Shown here: positions 1 to 5,836 of the stretch, piece by piece
Layout of the letters: each line of letters starts with the position of its first letter
How positions within the stretch are numbered: position 1 is the stretch's first letter
From: JBAXRT01 sp037131065
Lineage (GTDB): Bacteria > Bacteroidota > Bacteroidia > Bacteroidales > FEN-979
Length of the DNA: 6,701 nucleotides
Assembly (NCBI GenBank): GCA_037131065.1
Contig: JBAXRT010000149.1
Location: 1 to 6,701, forward strand
Direction: 5' to 3'
Notes under the pieces: generated by a model
Told to the model about the DNA's origin: nothing
The model's input: the letters and a program-made list of their open reading frames with translations, nothing else
The model's database searches: none
Program-made: the position numbers and the translations under genes

Positions 1-284
1 ACACTCCTGTATTTCATACTCCAGGAACAGGCAACCTGTTCGCTTTGGTAGCGGAGGGCATGATCTACGCTGAAATTGATGCAGACAAAAGGATTCTTTT
101 TCAGTGCATCGATCTTTTTTCCTTGCTGCGCACCATGCATGTAGATCACATCATCCTTAAACCCGAAATTCAGGGGGATCACATAAGGTTTCCCCCATGC
201 ATCGGTCATGGAAAGGTGGCACCACTGGCTCTGGCGGATGATGTCGAGGATCTCTTTTTTATCGGTGATGGCTTTGTTTCTCAA
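1..284 (-). CDS. Pyridoxamine 5'-phosphate oxidase-like FMN-binding protein, 3' end cut by window edge
   Basis: The visible part reads as an FMN-binding split-barrel protein of the pyridoxamine-phosphate-oxidase-related group (NimA-like, Pyridox_ox_2). From the TTG start, ITDKKEILDII is followed by a first strand near CHLSMTD, then GKPYVIPLNFGFKDD, VIYMHGAQQGKKID and a strand near NPFVCINFSVDH. This matches the order of conserved blocks in the family. Members bind FMN or a related flavin; the substrate is usually unknown and cannot be told here. The C-terminal part lies beyond position 1. The frame has no ATG or GTG. The first conventional start is TTG at 284-282, 11 bases after the radA stop. 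The frame stays open upstream to an ATA at 299-297 that overlaps the radA stop, adding residues NYHPL, which resemble the N-terminus of relatives as I remember them. It is the last visible gene of the minus-strand cluster. Family call fairly sure, start uncertain. Confidence 0.82.
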   Translation of the reverse strand, partial: MRNKAITDKKEILDIIRQSQWCHLSMTDAWGKPYVIPLNFGFKDDVIYMHGAQQGKKIDALKKNPFVCINFSVDHALRYQSEQVACSWSMKYRS

Positions 285-295
285 GGGATGATAGT

Positions 296-1666
296 TTATC
301 CGAAAAGTTTCCTGTAAACCTCTTCGACTTTACCGACTGGGAAGATCTTTATCGATGAGAAGCGTTTGAGATCGACTCCCCGGGTGTTGTATTTTGAAAT
401 GAAGATCCTGCCGAATCCCAGCTTTTCCGCTTCGGAGATCCTTTGTTCGATGCGGGTGATGGGGCGGATTTCGCCCGAAAGGCCTGTCTCTGCAGCAAAG
501 CAGGTCTTGGAATCGATCGGGGTATCCTGGTTTGAAGAGAGGATGGCCGCCACGACTGCGAGATCGATCGCAGGGTCATCCACCCTGATCCCCCCGGCAA
601 TATTCAGAAAGACATCCTTGGTCGCTAGCCTGAAGCCGCTTCTTTTTTCGAGGACGGCCAGCAACATATTGAGGCGGCGGACATCGAAACCGGTGGCCGA
701 CCGCTGGGGCGTGCCATATACAGCAGTACTAACCAGCGCCTGTGTTTCAATGAGCATGGGGCGCATTCCTTCAACCATGGCGGCGATGGCGATGCCGCTG
801 ACCTCTTCGTCGCGCTGGCTCAGCAGGATCTCCGAAGGGTTGGAGACCTCCCGCAGGCCGCTGTCGTTCATCTCGTAGATCCCCAGCTCGGAGGTGGATC
901 CGAAGCGGTTCTTCAGTGATCGCAGGATGCGGTAGCCGTAATTCCGGTCGCCCTCGAACTGAAGCACGGTATCGACCATGTGCTCGAGGATCTTGGGACC
1001 GGCAAGGTTGCCGTCCTTGGTGATGTGGCCGATCAGGAAAACCGGCGTATGTGTGATCTTGGAATATTTTTGGAGTTCGGCGGCGCACTCCCTGATCTGG
1101 GAGATGCTCCCGGCTGAGGATTCGATGATATCGGTCTGGAGGGTCTGGATCGAGTCGATGATGATAACTTCCGGCTTCAGCCCGTCGAGATGCTGAAAGA
1201 TAGCCTGGGTATTGGTTTCGGTGAGGATAAAGCAGTTCTCATGGACTAACCCGATCCTTTCGGCGCGCATCCTGATCTGCTGTTCACTCTCTTCGCCGCT
1301 GATATAAAGGATCTTCCTGTCAGGACATTTCAGGGCAACCTGGAGCATCAGGGTCGATTTGCCGATCCCCGGCTCCCCGCCTATCAACACGACTGATCCG
1401 GGAACCACACCGCCTCCGAGGACCCGGTTCAGTTCGTCGTCGCGAAGGTTTATTCTTGCGTCCGACTCGAAACGGATCTCTGTGATCTTTGCCGGCGCTG
1501 AGGATCCTTTTTCCCCACTGCGGAAACGTCCGGTGATCTTCTCATCCCTCTGGATGACCTCCTCGGTAAAGGTGTTCCATTCGCCGCAGGCGGAACATTT
1601 CCCCATCCATTTCGGTGACTGGTTGCCACAATTCTGGCAAAAGAAGGCAGTCTTTACCTTTGCCAT
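296..1666 (-). CDS. radA: DNA repair protein RadA (Sms)
   Basis: RadA is a RecA-like ATPase that helps process recombination intermediates by branch migration or helicase action in the cytoplasm. The 456 residues match the usual family length and all parts are present. A C4 zinc finger has C10, C13, C24 and C27. The RecA core has Walker A GEPGIGKST at about 97-105 and a Walker B strand ending in IIIDS at about 168-172. The RadA-specific KNRFG motif is at 252-256. A C-terminal Lon-protease-like domain runs from about 280 to the end. The ATG at 1666 begins one base after the rfaE2 stop, and the N-terminal MAKVKTAFFC is typical, so this start is secure. No Shine-Dalgarno is visible. The stop at 298-296 may overlap the next gene's start. 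Nothing looks broken. Confidence 0.98.
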   Translation of the reverse strand: MAKVKTAFFCQNCGNQSPKWMGKCSACGEWNTFTEEVIQRDEKITGRFRSGEKGSSAPAKITEIRFESDARINLRDDELNRVLGGGVVPGSVVLIGGEPGIGKSTLMLQVALKCPDRKILYISGEESEQQIRMRAERIGLVHENCFILTETNTQAIFQHLDGLKPEVIIIDSIQTLQTDIIESSAGSISQIRECAAELQKYSKITHTPVFLIGHITKDGNLAGPKILEHMVDTVLQFEGDRNYGYRILRSLKNRFGSTSELGIYEMNDSGLREVSNPSEILLSQRDEEVSGIAIAAMVEGMRPMLIETQALVSTAVYGTPQRSATGFDVRRLNMLLAVLEKRSGFRLATKDVFLNIAGGIRVDDPAIDLAVVAAILSSNQDTPIDSKTCFAAETGLSGEIRPITRIEQRISEAEKLGFGRIFISKYNTRGVDLKRFSSIKIFPVGKVEEVYRKLFG

Positions 1667-1667
1667 C

Positions 1668-2165
1668 TCAGTGATGTGATTTCTTTGCTTTCTCTATGAG
1701 GTGGGAGGTTGAGTAGCCCTTAACCAGTTCGATGGTCACTACCTTACCTCCATAAGATTTTACGAAGTCGCTACCGGCGATCTCATGTTCCTTGTAATCC
1801 TTTCCTTTGACCAGGAAATCGGGCTTCACCAGTTTGATCAGGTTAAGTGGAGTCTCCTCTTCAAACAGTACGATGGCATCCACGAATGTGAGTGATGCTA
1901 GCAGCATGGCACGTGCATGTTCGTTATTCAGCGGGCGGTTCGGACCTTTGATCCGGTGTACTGAGTCATCGGAATTGAGCCCGATCACCAGCAGGTTGCC
2001 CAGGTCGCGGGCCCTGGAAAGGTAATCTATATGTCCGAGATGAAGAATGTCGAAAACACCGTTTGTGAATACGATCTTCCTATCCCTGAACCGCCAGACC
2101 GCAAGCTGTCTCTGTAATGATTCCCATCCGTAGATCTTTGATTCGACGTGCTTAAGACTTTCCAT
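1668..2165 (-). CDS. rfaE2: D-glycero-beta-D-manno-heptose 1-phosphate adenylyltransferase, stand-alone (RfaE2 type)
   Basis: This enzyme would transfer AMP from ATP to heptose 1-phosphate, giving ADP-heptose, the activated sugar for the inner core of LPS. The 165 residues form a single nucleotidyltransferase domain. FTNGVFDILHLGH (33-45) carries the HxGH signature at 42-45. VIGLNSDDSVHRIKG and RPLNN follow, then the TPLNLIKLVKPDFLVKGKDY block, and near the end GYSTSHLI, which corresponds to the C-terminal nucleotide-binding motif. In Escherichia coli this domain is fused to a kinase in HldE; here it stands alone, and the kinase partner is not in the window. The ATG at 2165 overlaps the end of the flippase gene by 14 bases, and the stop lies one base before radA. 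The family includes glycerol-3-phosphate cytidylyltransferases, but the NSDxSVxRxKG and VKGKDY blocks favour RfaE2. Confidence 0.9.
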   Translation of the reverse strand: MESLKHVESKIYGWESLQRQLAVWRFRDRKIVFTNGVFDILHLGHIDYLSRARDLGNLLVIGLNSDDSVHRIKGPNRPLNNEHARAMLLASLTFVDAIVLFEEETPLNLIKLVKPDFLVKGKDYKEHEIAGSDFVKSYGGKVVTIELVKGYSTSHLIEKAKKSHH

Positions 2166-3195
2166 CTCTTTGCTTGTTGAAAGACAAAAGTAATAAGGAA
2201 ATTCCTCCTACCACCAAAATCATGGCCGTCTGGGCGCTCCAGGAGATCCAGCCCAGGGCAAGTCCAGTCGGTTTATCAATGCCGTAAAGCAACAGGGTCT
2301 CCTGGATGATGGCAGGATAGAGGCCAATGCCACCCGGTGTGATCATGATCCCGATGCTGCCAAGGACGAGGGCCGACAATCCTGCTCCCAGGCTGAGTCC
2401 CATCGTTTCTGTAAAACAGAAGAATATAAGGTAGACCATTAAAAAATAGAGGGCCCAGATGGCGAAGGAGTAAAAAATGAAGAGCCCTATCTCCCTGATT
2501 TGGCTGAGTGATTTCAATCCCTCCCAGAATCCCAGGATAATACTTTTTACCTTCAGGTAGAACCACGATGATCGGATCCTGCCCCGGAACAGGTACAAAA
2601 CCATTGCCATAAGAAGGATAATGACTACTATCGAAAGGAATAGCATCCGGGAATAGTGGAGATCTCCAAACTTTGCCGCCAGTTTCGGGTAGATATTGGT
2701 GTCGAGATAGCCGCTGATGGTGCCGATCTGGGTCAGGATCATCAGGATGAAAAGCAGGAAAAAGATGATCATGTCGATGGCCCGTTCGGTAATGACCGTT
2801 CCGAAGGCTTTGTTGAAGGGGATCTTCTCATACCTGGTCAGCAGGCCGCAGCGGGTCACTTCACCAAGCCGTGGAAAAGCCATGTTGGCAAAATACCCCA
2901 CCATCACGGCGTAAAAGGTATTTTTAAAAGATGGCCTGAAGCCCATCGGTTTGAAGAAGAGCATCCAGCGAAGTGAGCGGAGGATATGGCTCAGGATGCC
3001 AAGCATGATTGCAAGGAATACCCACCAGTAGTTTGCCGTCCGGAATGAGTGTATGATCTGGGCCCGCTCCGAAGGTGTAAGCCCCCTCACAGAGAGCCAG
3101 ATGATGAAAATACCCAAACCAAGAAAGAAGACAAACTTAAAAACGGTAACGATCCTCTTTTTCAGGGAACCGGGTTCAGGTACACTCTGGGTCAT
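2152..3195 (-). CDS. Flippase-like integral membrane protein (LPG_synthase_TM / UPF0104, COG0392)
   Basis: This 347-residue inner-membrane protein resembles the membrane half of MprF-type lysylphosphatidylglycerol synthases and the AglD/YbhN group, here without any aminoacyl-transferase domain. Hydrophobic segments are visible at about 19-35, 57-72, 93-106, 138-158, 184-203, 237-260, 272-296 and 310-337. Family landmarks are the basic LRSLRW near 72-77, the NMAFPRLGEVTR stretch at 104-115, ERAID near 137-141 and TPGGIG at 286-291. The family is thought to move lipids or lipid-linked sugars across the membrane; the substrate here is unknown. The ATG at 3195 starts three bases after the panD stop, and the last 14 bases overlap rfaE2. 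With rfaE2 next door, a role in envelope glycolipid handling is a reasonable inference but unproven. Confidence 0.88.
   Translation of the reverse strand: MTQSVPEPGSLKKRIVTVFKFVFFLGLGIFIIWLSVRGLTPSERAQIIHSFRTANYWWVFLAIMLGILSHILRSLRWMLFFKPMGFRPSFKNTFYAVMVGYFANMAFPRLGEVTRCGLLTRYEKIPFNKAFGTVITERAIDMIIFFLLFILMILTQIGTISGYLDTNIYPKLAAKFGDLHYSRMLFLSIVVIILLMAMVLYLFRGRIRSSWFYLKVKSIILGFWEGLKSLSQIREIGLFIFYSFAIWALYFLMVYLIFFCFTETMGLSLGAGLSALVLGSIGIMITPGGIGLYPAIIQETLLLYGIDKPTGLALGWISWSAQTAMILVVGGISLLLLSFNKQRDGKS
2185..2218 (-). promoter_or_regulatory. Possible internal promoter for rfaE2-radA
   Basis: Within the last codons of the flippase gene the minus strand reads TTTG (2218-2215), a 22-base spacer and TACTTTTG (2192-2185), a full match to both Bacteroidetes promoter elements. 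The predicted start near 2179 is about 14 bases before the rfaE2 ATG at 2165. The match could be chance inside coding sequence, but its placement is suggestive. Confidence 0.35.
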
Positions 3196-3198
3196 CCT

Positions 3199-3564
3199 TT
3201 AGCGCTTTTTTCCCGTGGAGATATTGTTGCCCTTGCCCGGGAAGGCAATGGTAGGTTTGAAGGTCTTTGCCGCCTCAAAATCCATCGTGGCATAGGAGAC
3301 GATGATCACGATGTCGTTGGGAAGGAATTTCCTTGCGGCGGCGCCGTTCAGGCAGATAACCCCGCTTCCTTTCTTCCCCTTGATCACGTAAGTTTCGATC
3401 CGTTCGCCATTGTTGATGTTCAGTACCTGGACCTTCTCAAATTCAATGATATTGGCAGCCTTCATCAGGGCCTCATCAATGGTAATACTGCCAACGTAAT
3501 TGATGTTGGCGTCGGTCACCGTGGCACGATGTATCTTCGATTTTAATACCTGAATCTGCATCAT
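3199..3564 (-). CDS. panD: Aspartate 1-decarboxylase proenzyme
   Basis: PanD decarboxylates L-aspartate to beta-alanine, the partner of pantoate in pantothenate synthesis. It is a pyruvoyl enzyme made as an inactive proenzyme that cleaves itself before a serine. The cleavage site is visible as Y23-V-G25|S26. Other active-site residues known from the E. coli enzyme are present: K10, H12, R55, Y59 and the NGAAA turn with N73 (each one higher than E. coli numbering because of an extra N-terminal Met). The 121 residues are close to the usual 117-130. Two ATGs lie in tandem at 3564 and 3561; the second gives the canonical spacing, so either may be used. The gene follows panC by nine bases and precedes the flippase by three, indicating co-transcription. 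No Shine-Dalgarno is seen. Confidence 0.97.
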   Translation of the reverse strand: MMQIQVLKSKIHRATVTDANINYVGSITIDEALMKAANIIEFEKVQVLNINNGERIETYVIKGKKGSGVICLNGAAARKFLPNDIVIIVSYATMDFEAAKTFKPTIAFPGKGNNISTGKKR

Positions 3565-3573
3565 GCCGCAAAA

Positions 3574-4425
3574 TTACGAAAAAAGTTCGATATTATCGAT
3601 CAACCTCACGTCGCCAAGGAAGACGGCGGTGCAGGCTGCGGCCCCTTCAGGTTCATTCCAGTCACCCAATGGAAGGAGGGTCTCACGGTTGCAGATCTCA
3701 AAATATTCGACCCGGAGTTCTGGTTTTTCGCCGATTTTCCGGATGGCCCACTCCTCAAGTTCCCTCGGAGGCATGCTGCCAGATTTTTCATGAGTCATCT
3801 TCAGGACCTTGTATATGTAAGGTGCAATCGCTCTTTCTGCGATCGTAAGCCGCGTGTTCCTGGAGCTCATTGCCAGTCCGTCGGATTCCCTTACTGTTTC
3901 GCAGGGAACGATCTCCAGGGGAAGTTTTAGTGCATGGACCATGTGGCTGACCACCCCGAGTTGCTGGAAATCTTTCTTCCCGAAATAGGCCTTACCCGGT
4001 TCGATAATGTCAAAGAGCCTCTTTACGACCACTGCCACTCCGTGGAAATGGCCCGGCCTGAATTTTCCCTCCATTACCTTGTCGAGCACACCAAAATCAA
4101 CATTTACCTCCGGTTTCTCCCCGCCGGGGTACATCTCTTCGACTGGCGGGGCAAAAAGCAGGTCGCATCCCGCTCCCTCAAGCAATTCCTTGTCTTTTTC
4201 CAGTGTTCTTGGGTATTTTACAAGATCATCGGGGTTGTTGAACTGGATGGGGTTGACGAATATGCTGCAGGTGGTAAATCCGTTTCCCGCAACAGAGGAC
4301 CGGATCAGCTGCAAGTGCCCCTCGTGCAATGCTCCCATGGTAGGAACATAGCCAATGCTTTTCCCCATTTTCCTCACTGACTGCAATAACTTCCGGGTAT
4401 GTTCAACGGTCGTACAGGTCACCAT
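3574..4425 (-). CDS. panC: Pantothenate synthetase (pantoate--beta-alanine ligase)
   Basis: PanC joins pantoate to beta-alanine using ATP through a pantoyl-adenylate intermediate, giving pantothenate for CoA synthesis in the cytoplasm. The 283 residues match the family length. Motifs in order are PTMGALHEGH (28-37, with the HIGH-like HEGH at 34-37), FVNPIQFNNPDD (56-67), the GKFRPGHFHGVAVVVKRLF block (120-138), YFGKKDFQQL (147-156) and RESDGLAMSSRN (179-190), which holds the KMSKS-like loop. All expected catalytic regions are intact. The ATG at 4425 is preceded by a 21-base gap after the response regulator stop, the largest junction in the cluster, without a Shine-Dalgarno. It pairs with panD directly downstream, which supplies its beta-alanine. 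panB and panE are not in the window. Confidence 0.98.
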   Translation of the reverse strand: MVTCTTVEHTRKLLQSVRKMGKSIGYVPTMGALHEGHLQLIRSSVAGNGFTTCSIFVNPIQFNNPDDLVKYPRTLEKDKELLEGAGCDLLFAPPVEEMYPGGEKPEVNVDFGVLDKVMEGKFRPGHFHGVAVVVKRLFDIIEPGKAYFGKKDFQQLGVVSHMVHALKLPLEIVPCETVRESDGLAMSSRNTRLTIAERAIAPYIYKVLKMTHEKSGSMPPRELEEWAIRKIGEKPELRVEYFEICNRETLLPLGDWNEPEGAAACTAVFLGDVRLIDNIELFS

Positions 4426-4446
4426 GACAGGAAAGTTTTGTGAAAG

Positions 4447-5106
4447 CTACAGTTTTATGAGTTTATTGCGGATGGCGAACTTCAGCATCTCCACGGTCGA
4501 TTTACAGCCGAGTTTTTTCATAATGTGGTTCTTGTGGGTCTCCACGGTGCGGATGCTGATGCCAAGGTTCTCCCCGATCTCTTTGTTTGCCATTCCTTCC
4601 GAGAAGAGGCGCAGGATCTCCAGTTCCCGCCGCGAAAGGCTTTCGGCCCTTATTGTTTCATCCTTGTCAGTCTCCCTGGCCGACCGGACATAGTTCTGCA
4701 GCAGGATCCGGGAGATTGCCTCTCCGAAATACTCCTCGTTTTTATTGACGGCATAAATTGCCTGTACCAACTCATGGCGTGTGGTATTTTTCGGAAGATA
4801 ACCCTTGGCGCCTGCCTTCAGTGCGTTCGAGATGAAATCCTCGTTGGTGTACATCGAAAGGATCAGGACTCTGATCCGGGGGTAGTCGGCTGTGACCCTT
4901 CGTGTAATCTCGATCCCGGAGATATCGGGCAGGGAGATATCGAGCACCAGGATGTCGGGCTGCACGATCTTCAGCTTTTCGAAGAGAATGGCTCCGGTGG
5001 CCGCCTCACCGATGATACCGATATCGGGAATGCCCGAAAGGAGGGCCTTCAGCCCGTCTCTCACGAGATCGTGATCATCAACCAGGAAGACATTGATCTT
5101 TTCCAT
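4447..5106 (-). CDS. NarL/FixJ-family two-component response regulator
   Basis: This 219-residue DNA-binding regulator has a receiver domain at about 3-120 and a LuxR-type helix-turn-helix at about 155-217. In the receiver, D10 and D11 form the acidic pocket, D56 in LVLDISLPD is the phosphoacceptor, S84 is the switch Ser/Thr and K106 in LPKN is the conserved lysine. The output domain shows LSRRELEILRLFSEGMANKE, then GISIRTVETHKNHI with the recognition helix, and KLGCKST. All phosphorelay residues are intact. Its ATG shares one base with the kinase stop (TGATG), implying translational coupling and that the two form a pair. It lies 21 bases upstream of panC in the same direction. Its targets cannot be read from sequence; autoregulation or control of the downstream genes are possibilities. 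Confidence 0.95.
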   Translation of the reverse strand: MEKINVFLVDDHDLVRDGLKALLSGIPDIGIIGEAATGAILFEKLKIVQPDILVLDISLPDISGIEITRRVTADYPRIRVLILSMYTNEDFISNALKAGAKGYLPKNTTRHELVQAIYAVNKNEEYFGEAISRILLQNYVRSARETDKDETIRAESLSRRELEILRLFSEGMANKEIGENLGISIRTVETHKNHIMKKLGCKSTVEMLKFAIRNKLIKL

Positions 5107-5810
5107 CAGTGGTGCTGGGGGACTTTAATCTGCATCAGGGTGCCTTTTCCCGGGGCTGACTTCAGGTCGAAAGTTCCGCGGAGCAGCTTGACCCTCTCTT
5201 TAATGTTATGTAATCCGTGTCCCGACTGGCTTTCGGGGTTGGCATGGCCGTGACGGAAACCTACACCGTTGTCCTGGATACTGAGGTAGATGGCATCGGC
5301 ATCGCCCTGGAGCTTGATGTAAGCCTGTTTTGCTGATGAGTGTTTTACAATGTTGTGTATGGCCTCCTGGATGATCCGGTAAAGGTAAGTCTGGATCTTC
5401 TTGTTCCATTTCTCGGTCTTGGCCCGGTGCTCAAACTTGATCTCGATCCCGGAGGCCCGGCTGGTATCCTCGCAGAGGTTGAAGAGGGCGATCACCAGCC
5501 CGAATTCATCCAGCACAGGGGGCATCAGGTCGGTAGTGATGCGCCGGATCTCATCGATGATCTGGTCGAACTGCCGCTTGATCCCCTCCAGCTGGGCTTT
5601 GATCTCCGTTTCGTGCATGTAGGTGAGGCTGTCGAGTTTCATCTTGATGGCAATCAGTGACTGGCCGATGCCGTCGTGGAGTTCTCGGCTGAGGCGCTGC
5701 CGTTCGAGCTCCTGTCCGTCGATGACGGAGAGTATATGCGAGATGCCTGAAATTTTGCTACTTTTGGCTGCCGACATAGCGGATTGAGATGTTGAAGCAG
5801 GAACAAACAT
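5106..5810 (-). CDS. Soluble sensor histidine kinase, HisKA_3/HATPase_c, without a recognisable sensor domain
   Basis: The protein (234 residues from the ATG at 5810) is a minimal NarX/DesK-type kinase. After a Ser/Ala-rich N-terminus and a short helical linker comes the HisKA_3 block RQRLSRELHDGIGQS, with the phosphoaccepting H45 and the HDxxxQ phosphatase signature (H45, D46, Q50). The ATPase domain follows, with the N-box RIIQEAIHNIVKHSSA (N153), G1 box DNGVGF (180-185) and a glycine-rich GHGLHNIKERV. There is no membrane segment, PAS, GAF or TPR region and no room upstream for one, because the divergent peptidase starts 16 bases away. It probably autophosphorylates and passes phosphate to the adjacent regulator, which its stop codon overlaps. 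A promoter-like TAnnTTTG covers the first ATG, so Met12 at 5777 (223 residues) may be the real start. How it senses a signal is unknown. Confidence 0.93.
   Translation of the reverse strand: MFVPASTSQSAMSAAKSSKISGISHILSVIDGQELERQRLSRELHDGIGQSLIAIKMKLDSLTYMHETEIKAQLEGIKRQFDQIIDEIRRITTDLMPPVLDEFGLVIALFNLCEDTSRASGIEIKFEHRAKTEKWNKKIQTYLYRIIQEAIHNIVKHSSAKQAYIKLQGDADAIYLSIQDNGVGFRHGHANPESQSGHGLHNIKERVKLLRGTFDLKSAPGKGTLMQIKVPQHH
5759..5766 (+). promoter_or_regulatory. Possible -7 box for the M1 peptidase gene
   Basis: TACTTTTG on the plus strand matches TAnnTTTG exactly and would give a 5' leader of about 55 bases before the ATG at 5827. No clear TTTG or TTG is found at -33. A competing arrangement, TTG at 5792-5794, an 18-base spacer, and TAATTTTT at 5813-5820 (last base off consensus), would start transcription almost at the ATG. 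I cannot choose between them from sequence alone. Confidence 0.3.
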
Positions 5811-5836
5811 ACTAATTTTTTAGCTTATGAAGCCAA
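5804..5836 (-). promoter_or_regulatory. Putative Bacteroidetes-type promoter for the kinase/regulator/pan cluster
   Basis: On the minus strand TATGTTTG (5811-5804) matches the Bacteroidetes -7 consensus TAnnTTTG exactly. An ATTGG with TTG at 5836-5834 lies 22 bases upstream, within the known spacing for the -33 element. The box overlaps the first kinase ATG, so transcription would start near 5798 and the first in-frame ATG on the message would be 5777. Predicted by eye; no experimental support. Confidence 0.4.

Noticed and set aside
45..317. Plus-strand open frame of 90 codons at the left edge
   Set aside because: The opposite strand encodes a convincing flavoprotein fragment; this frame is its shadow.
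366..878. Plus-strand open frame of 170 codons
   Set aside because: Antisense shadow of radA, with low-complexity composition typical of a shifted codon pattern.
1655..1662. Plus-strand TACCTTTG matching the -7 consensus
   Set aside because: It lies antisense inside the start of radA with no plus-strand gene following; about three such matches are expected by chance in a window this size.
3132..3139. Minus-strand TAAGTTTG matching the -7 consensus
   Set aside because: It falls inside the flippase coding region, far from any downstream start, and has no -33 element.
3252..3259. Plus-strand TAGGTTTG matching the -7 consensus
   Set aside because: Antisense inside panD with no plus-strand gene downstream; treated as chance.
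3049..3546. Plus-strand open frame of 165 codons
   Set aside because: Covers panD and the start of the flippase gene on the opposite strand; no motif, and both sense genes are intact.
4525..5253. Plus-strand open frame of 242 codons
   Set aside because: It lies antisense to the response regulator and kinase, whose motifs are complete, and its translation shows no recognisable domain.
5106..5810. Histidine kinase as a degraded remnant
   Set aside because: All catalytic boxes are intact and in frame and the stop is coupled to the regulator's start, so it looks functional rather than decayed.
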